DNA of 64,000 bases. Origin: Hymenopus coronatus (lineage: Eukaryota > Arthropoda > Insecta > Mantodea > Hymenopodidae). Location: the NCBI GenBank assembly GCA_030762935.1, contig CM060895.1, positions 77,173,001 through 77,237,000 on the forward strand, read 5' to 3'. Below the pieces are notes generated by a model. The model saw only the letters and a program-made list of their open reading frames with translations, was not told the DNA's origin and made no database searches. The translations under genes and the position numbers were made by a program. Of the stretch, positions 23,621 through 36,104 are shown in pieces; within the stretch, counting starts at the first letter, position 1; the number at the start of each line of letters is the position of its first letter.

Positions 23621-24424
23621 TGCTTTTGTTTTGCACTGAACCGTAGTTTCAAATTAATTCACAAGGAGGAAGGAGAAAATTCTGTAGGAAATTAAGGAAT
23701 GAGTTTAAAACATTTGAAACAACATTTAGATACAAAAGGAAAGAAAACTTCTTTGAAATGTCTGCCTTTTGAAAATAAAAGCTTACCACTAACGCCAATG
23801 AGTACCTAGTAACTGAAAAACAAAAAACACATAAGGAATTTTTATTGTTGTCAAATTATTAAAATTATTACAAATATACTTGCTGCATGGTTTGGGGACC
23901 ATTCATGAATATTTCAAATAAAAGTTAAAGGTAAAGAGCATAAATAAAAGAGAAAATTAAAGAAACAGAAAGATAAATAAAAATCAATCGCTTTTGAGTA
24001 ACTGAACAAATTTGTTGTAGCTTCACCCAATTCATTCAGCAAATTGTCCATATTTTGTGGTTCCTCTGGTCAACACTAAATGTCAACTTGCCAATTTTCC
24101 TTTCAGTAGAACTTAAACAATTTTTATTTTGAGTTTAGCTTGTGCTCTGCATCCTCCATTCCACCAAAATAGAGTATAAATGGAGTCTTTATCCAAACCA
24201 CGAATGGGCAGATTTTCCTGCTCATAACCCGATATTAATTATGTTTCTTTTTTTGTCTAAGTTTAGAAGATAATAGTTTATTTACATATATTTTATTAAG
24301 TATTTAACATGACTGTTAATAGAATTCATTTCTTATGTGAATAGATAGGCCCATAACTTCAAATGACATAGTTACATTAATGCAATATTATGTTCTACAT
24401 ATCCAGTCAAAACATTCGCAAACA
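23621..24424. other. Non-coding stretch shared with unit 1
   Basis: Matches 10464-11396 and lacks the 153-bp insertion found there. No gene seen. Confidence 0.5.
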
Positions 24425-24425
24425 T

Positions 24426-25140
24426 AAAACATCTGATGTGTACCATTCACATGACCTTCTCCATATCCCTGTAACAAATTATTCTTAAAAAGCTTATACT
24501 TTTATTTACTTTATGCTAATCAGAAAAAATAGCAGAAATAGTCTAATTACTCGCTTCCTTGTAAGTAGAAGCGAAATAAGGGACAACTGTAAGTTAAAGT
24601 GATAGTCAAAAGCTGGTTGCTATGTCAATGAAGTTCCTTTGTCTATATGGATAGGAGTTGACAAGTTCCTGTATGAGAAAAGTATATGTTTTTCATAGCA
24701 GAAACTAAAAATAAGGAATGTCACAAAAGCGACGAACTCTACGAAAAAAAGTTATATAACATAAATTGTGTGTTTTAATGTGCTCTACATTTTTTGTGCA
24801 GTAAGTTTTTGTCCATCTCTTACTGTTTAGCAGTTATTCAAAATTTAGTAAAATTCATTTAGAATAAACTACTCTTCAGAGGCTATTCCCAAACAATTCA
24901 AGATATACATTTTATTTCTCAGGTAAATATGTTTAATATACGAAATTTTAATCAAAATCGTTAGAGCCATTTTTGAGAAACTCAAAATTTTCGAAAAAAG
25001 TTCCATGTAAAGGGTAGTTGGGGGTGGGGGGATTTTTCTCAAAATCTTCGTGTCGCATCCCTGGAACATACTAAACTGAAATACCAAGTTTGGTATTTCA
25101 CCGACTTTTCGTTTTTGAGTTATCGTGTTCACAGACACAC

Positions 25141-25223
<83 letters not shown>

Positions 25224-25363
25224 CCCTTTTGTGAAAATGCTTTTTTTGGATATTGGGGACCCTAAAACATATATTTCTGGTGAAATCTCGGTATCGAATT
25301 TTAGAGTGGAGTGCAATACTTTCTCTATACACTATGTACATAGTGCGTATGGAGAAAGTAAAA
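24426..25363 (-). repeat. IER repeat copy with long (CA)n
   Basis: One of the most complete copies: distal end CATCTGATGTGTACCATTC, CA tract at the seed position (25143-25220), and palindromic terminus CACTATGTACATAGTG near 25330. Confidence 0.85.
25143..25220. repeat. (CA)n microsatellite in IER
   Basis: About 39 uninterrupted CA units. Confidence 0.95.
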
Positions 25364-25599
25364 AAGACAAGCAGCGCTGGAATTAAAACCTAGGAACTTG
25401 TGAGTGGAAGCAAAGCCGTATTAACCTCTTGACCACGTTGTTCTGTGATATTCATTCGGTGTTCATAAGTTAGCTATTGCGCTGACAATCACAGACCATT
25501 GTAAGTTTTTTCGTGTGTTTGAACACAGATTTTATGAAGATGCACGAAACTCCTGGATCGAAATATGGAATCTGCGGATGGCTCATTTTTTGCCACGGC

Positions 25600-26400
25600 T
25601 GTACATATACGTAGAGACGGTATTGTATTCTACCCAAAAGTATATAGAGATTTCAGCGAAAATATGTTTTAAGCTCCCCTGAATAAAAAAATTGAAGTAA
25701 TTTATCTGTGTGACTATGAATAGCTTATCTCAACAAAGGAAAATTTGGCGAAATACCAAACTTGATATTTAAGTTCGGCATATTTCAAAGATGCGACACG
25801 AAGATTTTAAAGAAAACCCCTTCACCCCAAACTACCCTTTACAAGGAACAATATTTGAAAATGTGGATTTTCTCAAAACTGGGTCTATCATTTTGATTAA
25901 AATTACGTATATATTAAAGATATTTACATCCCAAATAAAATGAATCTTGAATTTTTGGGAAATAGCCTTTAAAGACTTCATTCTGCACGAATTTTGCCCT
26001 ATTTTGCATAACTGGTAAATCTTAAGAGACAAAAACTTACTATACAAAAACACACAATTTATGCCCTTGACATTTTTGTTGTGAGGGTTACCGTTTCTGA
26101 AATATTCCTTGTTATTGGTTTCAAATTTGAAATATTGATACTTTTCTCAGACAGGAAGTGTCCGTTTTTCTTTTGTTCTACTCCTGACCAAGCATCGAAG
26201 CAAATTGTAATGACATATGCATATCGAAATTTTAAAGTTTTGACTGTCGCTTTAAAATAGTGCATTCCGTTAGTTTACCTTTAAAGAACTAAGGAATAAG
26301 AACATTCTGTTAATACTCACGATTACCATGGTGTAGAGAGAAGAAGAATTTTGTGTAAGAATTTCGTAGAACATCTAGAGAAAATCATGTGAGTGTAACG
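25600..26400 (+). repeat. IER repeat copy
   Basis: From ACGTAGAGACGGTATTG to ATCATGTGAGTGTAACGC. Precedes the receptor fragment and Gr-3. Confidence 0.75.
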
Positions 26401-26510
26401 CATTACCTTAGAATCTCAGCTGACTAGTTCAGCGGAACCCTAAGCTGAAAATTAGTAGTGCAAATTTCAGCTGTGGTATTGAGTCATATCTTCCCAATGT
26501 TCAGTTAGTT

Positions 26511-27030
26511 TTTATTAGAATGGTCACATACGTAAAGGATGTGTGAAGAATGCCACACAACAGGTTGAAGCCTATATTAAGGAAACCTGCCGATCACATT
26601 TTTGTTCCAGTTTCATCCAGTTGCTGTGCGAGTGCTTGAAGTTCAGTTATACTTGCAGAGTCTAAAATTTCCAAGGTCATAAGGAACTGAACTTCTGTTA
26701 CCAAACTGTAGAATTCGCTACATAACAGCTGACCAGTGTTGTCATCGCCACGATACACATTTTGTACAGAAAAACCCGAAATAGCAAAATTTGAAAATTT
26801 TGATACTAAGAAAATAAAATTTGAGTTATGAATAGCAGGAATAGAATGTTAAGTCATACAGACATTCCAACATAAGAATTGTTATCGGAATCCCCAATCC
26901 AGAATTCAATAATTCGCTAAATGTGGCTATATCAGAGTAAAGTTACCTAATTCTGGTGGAGTTCTTTATTCTTCTGGAATAAAATGATAGTCATGCATAG
27001 AAGATAGTTTTCAAAATCACAGCATATATT
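26511..27030 (-). pseudogene. C-terminal gustatory receptor fragment beside Gr-3
   Basis: Same extent as the fragment beside Gr-2 (from about residue 215 to a TGA at 26511-26513). It carries the identical one-base deletion in the MTTTGQ codons near 26740, plus further indels in the membrane segments near 26830-26950. LVTEVQFLMTLEILDS and LAQQLDETGTKM are legible. Because the lesion is shared, the fragment was already dead when units 2 and 3 separated. Confidence 0.85.
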
Positions 27031-27337
27031 CAACAGGAACATTTGCTTATTACTTTAGCGTAGCATAATCCTTTATTTCCCTTCTGCTTAAACAAAAGGA
27101 AGCTATAAGAGGATTTCTGTGATGTTTTTCTTGATTAGCATGAAGAAGATACAATAATAACCTTTTATAAGAATAACATATTTAAAAAGGTTATACAGAA
27201 TGACATATGAATGGAACAAAACATATTTTTAATGTCCTGATGTAGGTTACCATGGATTCTCTGTTGACCAATCAGCTGAAGCTGAATATCACTAGTCCAT
27301 ATTTCAGCTGTGGTATTGAATCATATCTCCCCAATTT

Positions 27338-28525
27338 TCAGTTGGTTTGTACCAGAATGATCACATACGTAAATGATGTGCCAAAAATGCCACACAACAG
27401 GTTGAAGTCTATATTAAGGAAGCTTCCTGATCTCATTTTTATTCCAGTTGTATCCAGTTGTTGTGCGAGAGCTTGCAGTTCTATTACACTTGCTGGGTCT
27501 AATGTTTCTAAGGTCATAAGGAACTGAACTTCTGTTACCAAACTGTAGAATTCACTACATAACAGCTGACCAGTGGTCGTCATCGCCACGACACAAACTA
27601 TGTATAAACAAATCCGAAGGAGAAAAATATGAAGTACTTGATAGCAAGAAAGCGAAATTTTAACGTATGAATAGTAGGAATAGAACGTTAAGCCAAACAA
27701 GCTCTCCAAAATCTGAATTATTGTCGGAATGCCATATGCAGAATTCAATAATTCGCTAAATGTGACCATATCAGAGTAAAGTTGACGCAGTTGCCGAATT
27801 CTGGTGGAGCTCTTCATATTTCTGGAATCAAATGATACTGTTGTATTGAAGATAGTTTTCAACTTCACACAAAATAGTTTCAACTGTTGTTTTAGATACA
27901 AGTTAGCGCTTATGAATTGCGCTGTGACTGTATTACTCATCAGCGTTGTTATTTGCTCTATTTCATGCACAAATAATAACTTTCGTGATGATATTAGAGG
28001 TTGGATAACAGCGGGTATCACCCAGAATGCTATAATAACCATCACTTCTGCCATCAGCAGCTTTTTGCATCTACTGTTCATTCGTTTTCGTGTGTAACTG
28101 TTTAGAAGTGTTTTGTTGATTAATGCCACATACTTCAATATACGCGGCATATTTGAAAAACTAATGGAAACCATTGTCATGATACAACCAACAAATTGCA
28201 AAACTGATAGTAAAGTATATGTAACTTCAGTTGTATCTTCAAAAGCATTGAATCCTATCTTTATTCCATAAGTTCGTGCCCCACACACGAGAACTGTCAG
28301 GCTTAACACTGAAATAAATGTCCAAAATTTGCTCCCAACAATTACATACGAGTTGTTTGCCTTCTCCAGTTTGTATGGTGCAAGTCCTAACACTCTCGAG
28401 AAGAGGTACAGAGGTTTGATGGAAGACCAGAAGTCCAACATTGGCTCTCGTATGAAATGGTCAGAAATTGACCTTCCAGCATCCCCTTCTAAGATGTCTG
28501 CCACTTTTATCCGTGTTTCCTTCAT
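27338..28525 (-). CDS. Gustatory receptor Gr-3 (7tm_7 family)
   Basis: 395 residues, the closest paralog of Gr-2, with the same hydrophobic segments and the C-terminal signature TYVIILVQ. I place the start at the ATG 28525 (MKETRIKV), in line with Gr-2. The frame runs open 15 nt further up because a 5-nt difference removed the leader stop, but no upstream ATG exists in the same exon, only a TTG. Differences from Gr-2 are scattered single substitutions, with no frame disruption in 1188 nt. This suggests coding constraint or very recent duplication. Expected role: a chemosensory channel subunit in gustatory neurons; ligand unknown. Confidence 0.92.
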   Translation of the reverse strand: MKETRIKVADILEGDAGRSISDHFIREPMLDFWSSIKPLYLFSRVLGLAPYKLEKANNSYVIVGSKFWTFISVLSLTVLVCGARTYGIKIGFNAFEDTTEVTYTLLSVLQFVGCIMTMVSISFSNMPRILKYVALINKTLLNSYTRKRMNSRCKKLLMAEVMVIIAFWVIPAVIQPLISSRKLLFVHEIEQITTLMSNTVTAQFISANLYLKQQLKLFCVKLKTIFNTTVSFDSRNMKSSTRIRQLRQLYSDMVTFSELLNSAYGIPTIIQILESLFGLTFYSYYSYVKISLSCYQVLHIFLLRICLYIVCVVAMTTTGQLLCSEFYSLVTEVQFLMTLETLDPASVIELQALAQQLDTTGIKMRSGSFLNIDFNLLCGIFGTSFTYVIILVQTN

Positions 28526-28544
28526 GGTATCTGCTTTCAAATAA

Positions 28545-28663
28545 CTGAAAATATAGATTTGTGCGAGATGAAGCTTGAAAGTGAAGCAAATTCTACAACT
28601 ATAGAGTAAGATATCTTACTTGCACAGGCATTAAAGTTTAATTGGTAATTTAACTGTACTCAC
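28545..28663 (-). other. Putative 5' UTR intron of Gr-3
   Basis: Acceptor TATTTTCAG before the ATG leader and donor GTGAGT at 28658-28663; 119 nt. Confidence 0.55.
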
Positions 28664-28910
28664 GTGACACTGTTTGAAAACTCTATTATACCCACAACAG
28701 CAAGTTTTGCATTTATTAGGCTTATCAAAAGTAGAGGAAGTGTTGTATTCCATGCAAATATTCAATATAATGCTTTGCGAGATATCTGAGGGCAAATTAC
28801 AATTTGCGACCCAAAAATTAAATATAATAGCTGATGGCTTTAATATTAATATTTCGACAACAAAAAAAAAAGCAATTTTAACTATGTTAGAAAAGTTAAT
28901 GAAATAATTA
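28664..28910 (-). promoter_or_regulatory. Conserved upstream/first-exon region of Gr-3
   Basis: Paralog of the upstream regions of Gr-1 and Gr-2; likely non-coding first exon plus promoter. Confidence 0.4.
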
Positions 28911-28994
28911 TTAATATATAATAACTAATAAATTGAGCAAATAGTCTGTGTATTGATTGTATCTTATGTCAAGATGCCTAAAATTATTATAAAA

Positions 28995-29840
28995 ATCTGG
29001 TGTGTTCCATTCACGTAACTTTCTCTAGCTGTTCCATATACACATTTTTCTTACAAAAATAATGTTCTTTTATCTAAGTCTGCTAGTCTGGATACACATT
29101 AATAGAATGGGTTTTATTACTTGTTTCGTTGTAAGTGGAAGAGGAATAAGGGAATACGTTAGGCTAAAGCGATATAAACTTTTTTAAAAGCTGGTCCCTT
29201 TGTGAAACAATTAAGGTTCGGTGCGCTTTGATTCGTCCAGTTTCAGAAAAGTTTAAAACTGAGACTAACAACAAGAAGTATCTCCAAAATTGACAATTCC
29301 ACAGGAAAAGCCTTTATAACATAAATGATTTGTTTTAACGAGATCTACATTTTTTGTGTAGTAAGTTTTCGACTATCTCTTACGGTTATGAAAAATATTG
29401 CAAAACTCAACCAGAATAAAGAGCTCTTCAGAGACTATTTCACAAAAAGTCAAAATATACATTTTATTTGCGATGTAAATGTCTTCAAATGCAGTGTTTT
29501 AATCAAAATCGTTAGAGCAGTCTTTGGAAAAATCACAATTTTCGAAAAATGTTGCATTTAAAGGGTAGCTGTAGTGGGCGAATTTCTTGAGAATCTTTGT
29601 GTATTCTCCTTGGGATATACTGAGCTTAAATGCCAAGTTTGGTATTTCACTTTTAGTTTTTGAACTATTCTTTCTACATACACCCACACACAGACGGAAG
29701 TTTTATTAAAATTATTTTTTCGGACTCAGAGGCCTTCAAAACACATTTTTCAACGAAAACTAGTATCGGAATTCTATGTGGACTACAATTGCTTCTCTAT
29801 TCACTATGTACAATGCACATACGGGTTAGAGAAACTAAAT
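28995..29840 (-). repeat. IER repeat copy, inverted
   Basis: Starts CTGGTGTGTTCCATTCACGT; CA-rich seed at 29676-29691 unexpanded; ends near CACTATGTACAATGCACATAC. Confidence 0.75.
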
Positions 29841-30320
29841 TTTAAGGTAATCCGTAACATATGCAGACAATAAGAAGAACACAACACATTATTATGAATC
29901 ATATTTTAAGATTATGGAAATGAAACTCTTCGAAAATAGATGTATAAATACTGAAATGTTTGCAGATGATTTATGATACATAAAACATTACTGTTAGCGA
30001 TAGATTTGAACCGCTTAGCCTGAAATATTTTTTTCCACCATATTTGCTATTCCAATTATCACTTCATTTTTTTTTTCATGCTTCCAACATGATCCCCACC
30101 TATGTTTCCATATTTTGTAGCAGTAATGCATATTAAACAGCATTAAAATGATACAGATACATATTTCAAACATTTTCAAGATTTCTAAATCATCTGATGA
30201 GTAATACTCATATAAGGTTCTCTACCACTACTGTTATTTCAATATTTTTCTAAGATACCGAGGGTCCCTCTCCTTTGTTAAAGCAGGGGCAGTTTTCCTT
30301 AAGGTAGTGTCCCCCCAACA
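29841..30320. other. Unit-shared non-coding stretch
   Basis: From about 30040 it matches 3400-3690 of unit 1; no reading frame is conserved between them. Confidence 0.5.
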
Positions 30321-30329
30321 CCTATTGCG

Positions 30330-31530
30330 TCCAATTTGATGTCCATCTACTCTAACTATAGGTCTGGAGCGCAATTTCTCTTGTAGAGGACTGGAGAAGC
30401 TCACCCATTCTTCCTCGCAGATTTTCCGAAGTCCTTCAATTGTGATGGAGAAATAACGCCGAGAAGCAAGGCGTTGTTTCAGCCGACCAAATCGAAAAAA
30501 TCCATTGGTGAGGCATCTGGTGACTTGACAGGGATCTTTTTAAATGCTATTACGTTGACACCCGTTTCCACAGCTTTAATGGTAGTAATGCTGGGAAGAT
30601 CGATAAGTGCAATTGGATGCCTTATCCATGTGGATAAAAAATTTTGGGATATTCTCAGCAAGCACACAGGGAATATCTTCATCAAAAATTGGGTTCCTAA
30701 CATTTATCTGATAGCAGGCTGCATTCAATTTTACACTGTTGGCAACTCCGTAAATGACAAGCATCTCCTGAGAATAGTAACCTGCAACCACCATGAATTC
30801 CTTGACCTTGTTCTCTTGAATGAAGGTGGAGTGCCTTTTTGCCCTTAAGTGTAAAACATTTTCCGGGGATTGTAAATTGTCAGCTCGATTAAACCAGTCA
30901 TCATCCAAAGAAGACCCTCATTGCCATTTTTCACTTGCCAGATGGTGCTATAAAATTTTCTTGCGTTGGTGAAGTATGTTTTGTTTCACGGCATGTCCAC
31001 GTGCCTTATGTTGTTCTAGAGCCAAATATGTATCACTCCATAAACGACCATTTTAAATGCTCCAATGCGACTGGCAGTGCTGCTTTGTGGTAGTGCATTT
31101 TCGTGTGTCATTGCTGCCCTCACCTTAGATACTAAACCTTTAAATCGTGTTCGATGTGCAGTCTATTATTTTTTTTTTTTTTTGGCATTTGAGACTCAGA
31201 TGGGATTTCAATCCATTTTTGTGTGTAACTTGTGCTATACGGCCCACTCACAACTTACTTATGGTAAAATATTTTTGTATGCACCTTTCCTTTCCACTAT
31301 CATTGAAAGGCTTGTAACCTGCAATAGGAAAGCTCAACAAAATATCCCTACCAGCAAATGTTGAAGTCATTATGGAGTAAGCCTTGCTCGGACTGACCGA
31401 ATAGGCTACATGCACATGCAATGAGCTGTTGCCACACAATAAACATAATATTTTTGGCCAATGACAGGAGCGGGATGGAGATTCAAAAGTTGTCCTAACT
31501 TAAGTGGGGCAACCCTCCGTATTTCTGCAC
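30330..31530 (-). pseudogene. Tc1/mariner-superfamily DDE transposase relic, unit 3 copy
   Basis: Uninterrupted counterpart of the relic split at 3690-6270. The minus strand reads DDDWFNRADNLQSPENV (first catalytic Asp region), EFMVVAGYYSQEM, FFIHMDKASNCT (second Asp region), then after a frameshift IPVKSPDASPMDF (third) and GLKQRLASRRYF. The longest open piece is 30576-30908. Stops and frameshifts rule out function. The mariner insertion of unit 1 is absent. Confidence 0.75.
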
Positions 31531-31659
31531 ATAAATCTAACAAGCGCCTATTTTTATATGTACTACATGTCTACTCCAAGATACAATAAACTAGTGTTTA
31601 GACTCTATAGTTAGAAATAAAATCTTTAACATCGAGTATCCGGCTAAAGCATTAGATTA

Positions 31660-32420
31660 TCGTTCGAATCGTTTCCATTGTCCCTTTATTCACCCTTCTT
31701 CCCGTTGGTTTCTTTCAGAGTTGGAACTGTCGGCGATGATGGTCGGTGCGGTATGGCAGGGGAAAAGGGATGCTCAAAGAAACTCGCCTTGTCCCCCGTC
31801 TTCGGCTAATTTTCGGGAAGAGGACCGCTCCTGGCGGAGGCGTCGGGCCATATTTAGAGCGGGGTCCCGGTCTGTCTATCGTGATACTTCAATCTGAAGG
31901 CTATGAGGTTCTTGTCATTGCCCTAACGTCACTCCTGGTTTCGGTCGCCCTAGCAGGGTAGTGGAAAATATGCGTGGAACGTTGTGAGCGCAGCTATTGC
32001 CGATTCTCCCGTGTTCCGCATGTTCACGTGACATCGGACAGACATGCGCATCGCGAGGTTTTTGTCAGAGGTGTGAGAGAGAGAGAGAGAGAATTGCAAG
32101 CCGCAGTGAGGGATAAAAAATCACTGAGAACTATTAACAATATTGTTGGGATCTTAAACAGCTAAATTATCCTTTCCCGAGTCCCTTAGAGGACAGGATA
32201 AGGATATTGTTTACAATGTTACCCTTACTTGTGTAAATAACTTTTCTTCGCATCCTACATTCAGTCATGCACGAGCGTATTTTTACAATGAAGCAAGGAT
32301 TATGGCAAACTCTCCCTCCAAGTCAACGTTTCTTACCATCTCCGAACATGGCCGGCTAAAGCGGGAAGAGGGAAAGCAGTTGTAGGCTTGAGCTGCACGA
32401 GCCAAAAATGGTTGTATTTT
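31660..32420. repeat. GC-richer conserved block, unit 3 copy
   Basis: Paralog of 6290-7010 and 17690-18440, with a (GA)n run at 32078-32092. Confidence 0.6.
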
Positions 32421-32769
32421 GAATTATCTGAACAGGTATATCACCTTGTGTATACCCTTATTTCCCTTTTGCTTAGAAGGAAGGAAGGAATTAGACAATT
32501 TCCGCTAAGGTTCAACTCGATTAGCATGATGTAGATAAAATATTTTTTTTAAGAATAGTTGCTTTTAGAAAAGATACAGAAAATTATGTCGAAGGAACAC
32601 ATCAGATTTTTTTTTAAAGCGATGCATTTTTGTTGCAATGAATTGCATTCAGGCGAAACCTTGACGCAAATGTTTCTACAAAATACAAGGCTTTCTCTAC
32701 CTGGTGTTATTAGTTGGTAGAAAATATGAAAATTCTTGAGTGCAAATTATAAAAGCCTGCCCTACCTTC

Positions 32770-33078
32770 TCCTTCACAAGGTACGTGATGCTATACCTCC
32801 TAGGAGCACCTATCAGCAACTGATTATGACGAAGCCAAAAGCTTTGGAAATGTTTTGTCTTGTAATTAGATAAGTACCAACATGGAGGTTGGTACTACAA
32901 ACACATCGTCAAGTACCTTTAAGAAAATTACGTAACATGAATTATATATGATGTGTCAGTGGATATTATAACCGAAGTCCTACTATCCCATTATAGTCAA
33001 TTAAGGAGAGTGTTACCACTAAACTAATCAATAGCTGCCTCATTTGAATTTGTATCAAAACATTTGCTGAACATTTTG
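32770..33078. repeat. CUB block upstream of Gr-3
   Basis: Contains GTACGTGATGCTATACCTCC and TAGGAGCACCTATCAGC and continues to TTGTATCAAAACATTTGC. Confidence 0.7.
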
Positions 33079-33124
33079 AGTGCATTTTTCAATCATCACC
33101 ACATGTTATTTTTACTTTCTCTAC

Positions 33125-33655
33125 GTGTACCTACTATGTAAATTATATATAGAGAAGGTATTGTATTCCATCAAAAATCCAATACCGAGATATCACCAGA
33201 AATACACGTTTTAGGTTTCCCTTGTATCAAACCAAGTCTAACGTGTTCCATTCACCTGACTGTCTCTGCATCGCTGTAAAAAATTATTTTTATGTAAATA
33301 TCTTTAATATTTAGTATTTTAATAAAAATTATTAGAGCCATTTTTGAGAAAATCAAAATGTTCCATGTAACGGATAGTTTGGGGTGAGAGGATATTTCTC
33401 AACATCTTTGTGTGGCATCCCTGAAAGATTCTAAATTTAAATACCTAGTTTGGTATACTACCGACTTTTTGCTTTTGAGTTACCGTGTTCACAGACACAC
33501 GTACATCAGGGAACTTTTTCTGAAAATACACTACTTGGATACAGGGGCCCCTAGAAAGTGTATTTCCGGTGAAATCTCGGTATCGAATTTTGGGTGGATT
33601 GCAATACCTTCTCTATGCACTATGCACATAGTACGTGTAGAGAAAGTAAAAATAA
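33125..33655. repeat. Composite IER fragments, unit 3
   Basis: Same architecture as 7695-8225, ending TGTAGAGAAAGTA. Confidence 0.65.
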
Positions 33656-33668
33656 TTTTCAGAAAAAG

Positions 33669-33719
<51 letters not shown>

Positions 33720-34240
33720 CACGATAACTCAAAAACGAATAGTCGGTAAACACATCACACTGTGTATTTAAGTTTAATTCCTCCAGGAATGCAACACGAA
33801 GAGCTTGAGAAAATTCCCCATACCCCAAACTACCCTTTATATGGAAAAAAATCGACAATTTTTACTTTCTTAAAAATACCTCTAACGATCTTAAAAATAC
33901 CTCTAACGATTGTGATTGAAATGCGTGTATTAAATATATTTAAATTGCAAATCCAATGTATATCTTGAATTTTATGGGAATAGCCTCTAAAGACCTCTTT
34001 ATTCTGGATGAGTTTCGCTGAAAAATGCGTAACTAATAAATCATAAGAGAGCGACAAGAACTTGTACACAAAAAATGAAGACCTCGTTAAAACACACAAT
34101 TTATATATATTAAGGAAGCAAGGAATAAGACAATTTCTGCTAATGTTTACATCAATTATCATAAAGTAGATAGAAAAAGTAGCTGTTTAACATAATTTGT
34201 TACAGCAACGTAGAAAAAGTCATGTGAAAGCAAGACATGC
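33656..34240 (+). repeat. IER repeat copy with (TG)n
   Basis: Plus orientation; TG tract at the seed position (33672-33717); distal part truncated. A short 22-bp direct duplication (CTTAAAAATACCTCTAACGA type) is at 33869-33912. Confidence 0.7.
33672..33717. repeat. (TG)n microsatellite in IER
   Basis: About 23 TG units. Confidence 0.95.
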
Positions 34241-34289
34241 ATATTTTTTTGTTATCAACATTTTAAATTATTTTCATTTGCATCCCTGT

Positions 34290-35300
34290 CAATGCAAACC
34301 GCTTCTTTTCTTGGCAGGTGTAGAACAAAGGAAAAACGGATGCCTCCTGTCTCAGAAAAGTACTTTATAATTGAAAAGAATAACAAGGAATATCTTGGAA
34401 ACGGTTACCTCTACAACAAAAACGTAAAGGACATAAACTGTGTCTGTTGACGAGATCTATTTTTTTTATCCATCTCTTCTAGTGTAACAGTTTAACAAAA
34501 TTCGGCAAAATTCTCAATGATAAACAGGTTTTTAGAGGCCAATACCAGAAAATTTAAGATAAAAGTATATTTTATTTGGGATGTAAATATCTTTAATATA
34601 TGGGATTTTAAATAATTTTAGAGCCATTTCTGAAAAAATCTAAGGTTTCGGAAATGTTTCCATATAAAACGTAGTTTGTGGTGGGGGAATTTTCTTCGTG
34701 TTGCATACCAAGTTTGGTATTTAACGGTCTCGCTGTTTTTTGTATGTACATTATATATGGGGCTAGAGCACGTAAAAAAAAATTCAATTCCCTATTGGTA
34801 TAATTTAAGTATAAAATTGTAAAACTTAAATCAATAGAAAAAAAGAAGTATTTAATAAAAATTGTGTGATTTAACCAGAGCTATGTTCTTGTGTATGACA
34901 CGATATTTCTATGCCTCATGATTTACCAGTTATCTAAAAGTCATGCGGCATAAAGACTCTAAAATTGAAGATGTACATTTAATTTGGCACAAATATCTTA
35001 AAACTAATGGTTTTTAATTTTAAATCTATAGGAGCATTTGTAGAAAATAAACGTTTTCTTAAAATCTTCCTTGTAGTTTGAGTAAAATATGTTGAACTTA
35101 AGAAGAAAGTTTGGTATTTAACTGATTTTTCGTTTTTGTGTTTTATTGTTCGCAGTCATACATATAGAAGTTTTACTGAAAATTCTTTTTGAACCCGGAG
35201 TTCTCGAAACCTGTATTTTCGGTGAAGTCTTGGTAAGGAATGTTCGTGTGGAATACAACATAATCTATTATTTTCATTGTGCAGACTTGTTATACAAAGT
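34290..35300 (-). repeat. Two successive minus-oriented IER partial copies
   Basis: 34290-34760 and 34860-35300, paralogous to the copies at 20800-21970 in unit 2. No expanded CA tract at the seed sites. Confidence 0.6.
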
Positions 35301-35375
35301 AAAATTTGCTATCAATTTTTTTTTATACATTTTATATGTATAAATATAAAGCTCAAGTTCTGTGTAAACAAAGAA

Positions 35376-35490
<115 letters not shown>

Positions 35491-35697
35491 TTCATTTTTC
35501 GTAATTGTTGCCCATTTATTATGTTGTAATTAAACGTATGTTTTTATTTATTCTGGTTTTCCTTATATGGACTTAAACGAGAAGGAAATTGGAGCCTTAT
35601 AGGACTGCTTATATGTATTTGAACTATTAATTTATTTGCTATGTTAATACCTATTGAGATATTTACTCTGCTTACAAATCTGGTCTACAACATAAAC

Positions 35698-35829
35698 TCT
35701 CGAGATAAAGTATAGAGGTTTGATAGAAGACCATAAGTCCAACAATGCTGCTCGAGTGAAATGATCGGAATTAGAACTTCTAGTGTCTGCTTTCCAAATA
35801 TTTATGACCTTTATTCGTGCACCCTTCAT
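35698..35829 (-). pseudogene. N-terminal gustatory receptor remnant Gr-4
   Basis: An ATG at 35829 opens MKGARIKVINI; later SDHFTRAALLDLWSSIKPLY and ISRV align with the first 45 residues of Gr-2. Homology stops at about 35698 and the frame runs into unrelated codons and a stop at 35644. The upstream leader with its TTTCAG acceptor and the GAGAAGCAGAT spacer is kept. The rest of the gene is deleted, probably at the boundary of unit 3. Confidence 0.8.
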
Positions 35830-36104
35830 GACATCTGCTTCTCAGATAGCTGAAACACACATATTTGTGTGAGCTAAAACTTCTAAAGCTTAGAACTGAA
35901 GAAAACCCTACATTATGTTGTAAAGTCTTTTAATATGGAAGTCACTTAAATTGGATTGTCATTTGCATGTCTCATGTAATAATAATTACTAACCCTATTA
36001 TTAATAATAAGTGAACAAATTGACGTACATCCATATTTGCAATCTCTAAACGCAATTTTAATCTAAGTGACGTCGCAGAGTTTTATAATTTCAAAACCTC
36101 TAGG

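Larger units (their letters stand above)
12185..25600. repeat. Tandem unit 2 of the receptor-bearing triplication
   Basis: Second paralogous block. It carries a receptor C-terminal fragment, intact Gr-2, a solo LTR private to this unit, an IER copy, the GC-richer block, the CUB block, the SINE shared with unit 1 and a repeat of the 10.1-11.3 kb non-coding stretch at 23256-24370. The DDE relic present in units 1 and 3 is missing here. About 2.7 kb at 20600-23260 has no counterpart in unit 1. Confidence 0.75.

Noticed and set aside
25090..25386. Open frames rich in Cys-Val, His-Thr or Tyr-Ile repeats (also at 3062-3475, 21119-21352, 33412-33858, 35274-35533, 48528-48863)
   Set aside because: They are translations of CA, TG, TA and CT microsatellites inside or beside IER repeats; no conserved flanking protein sequence.
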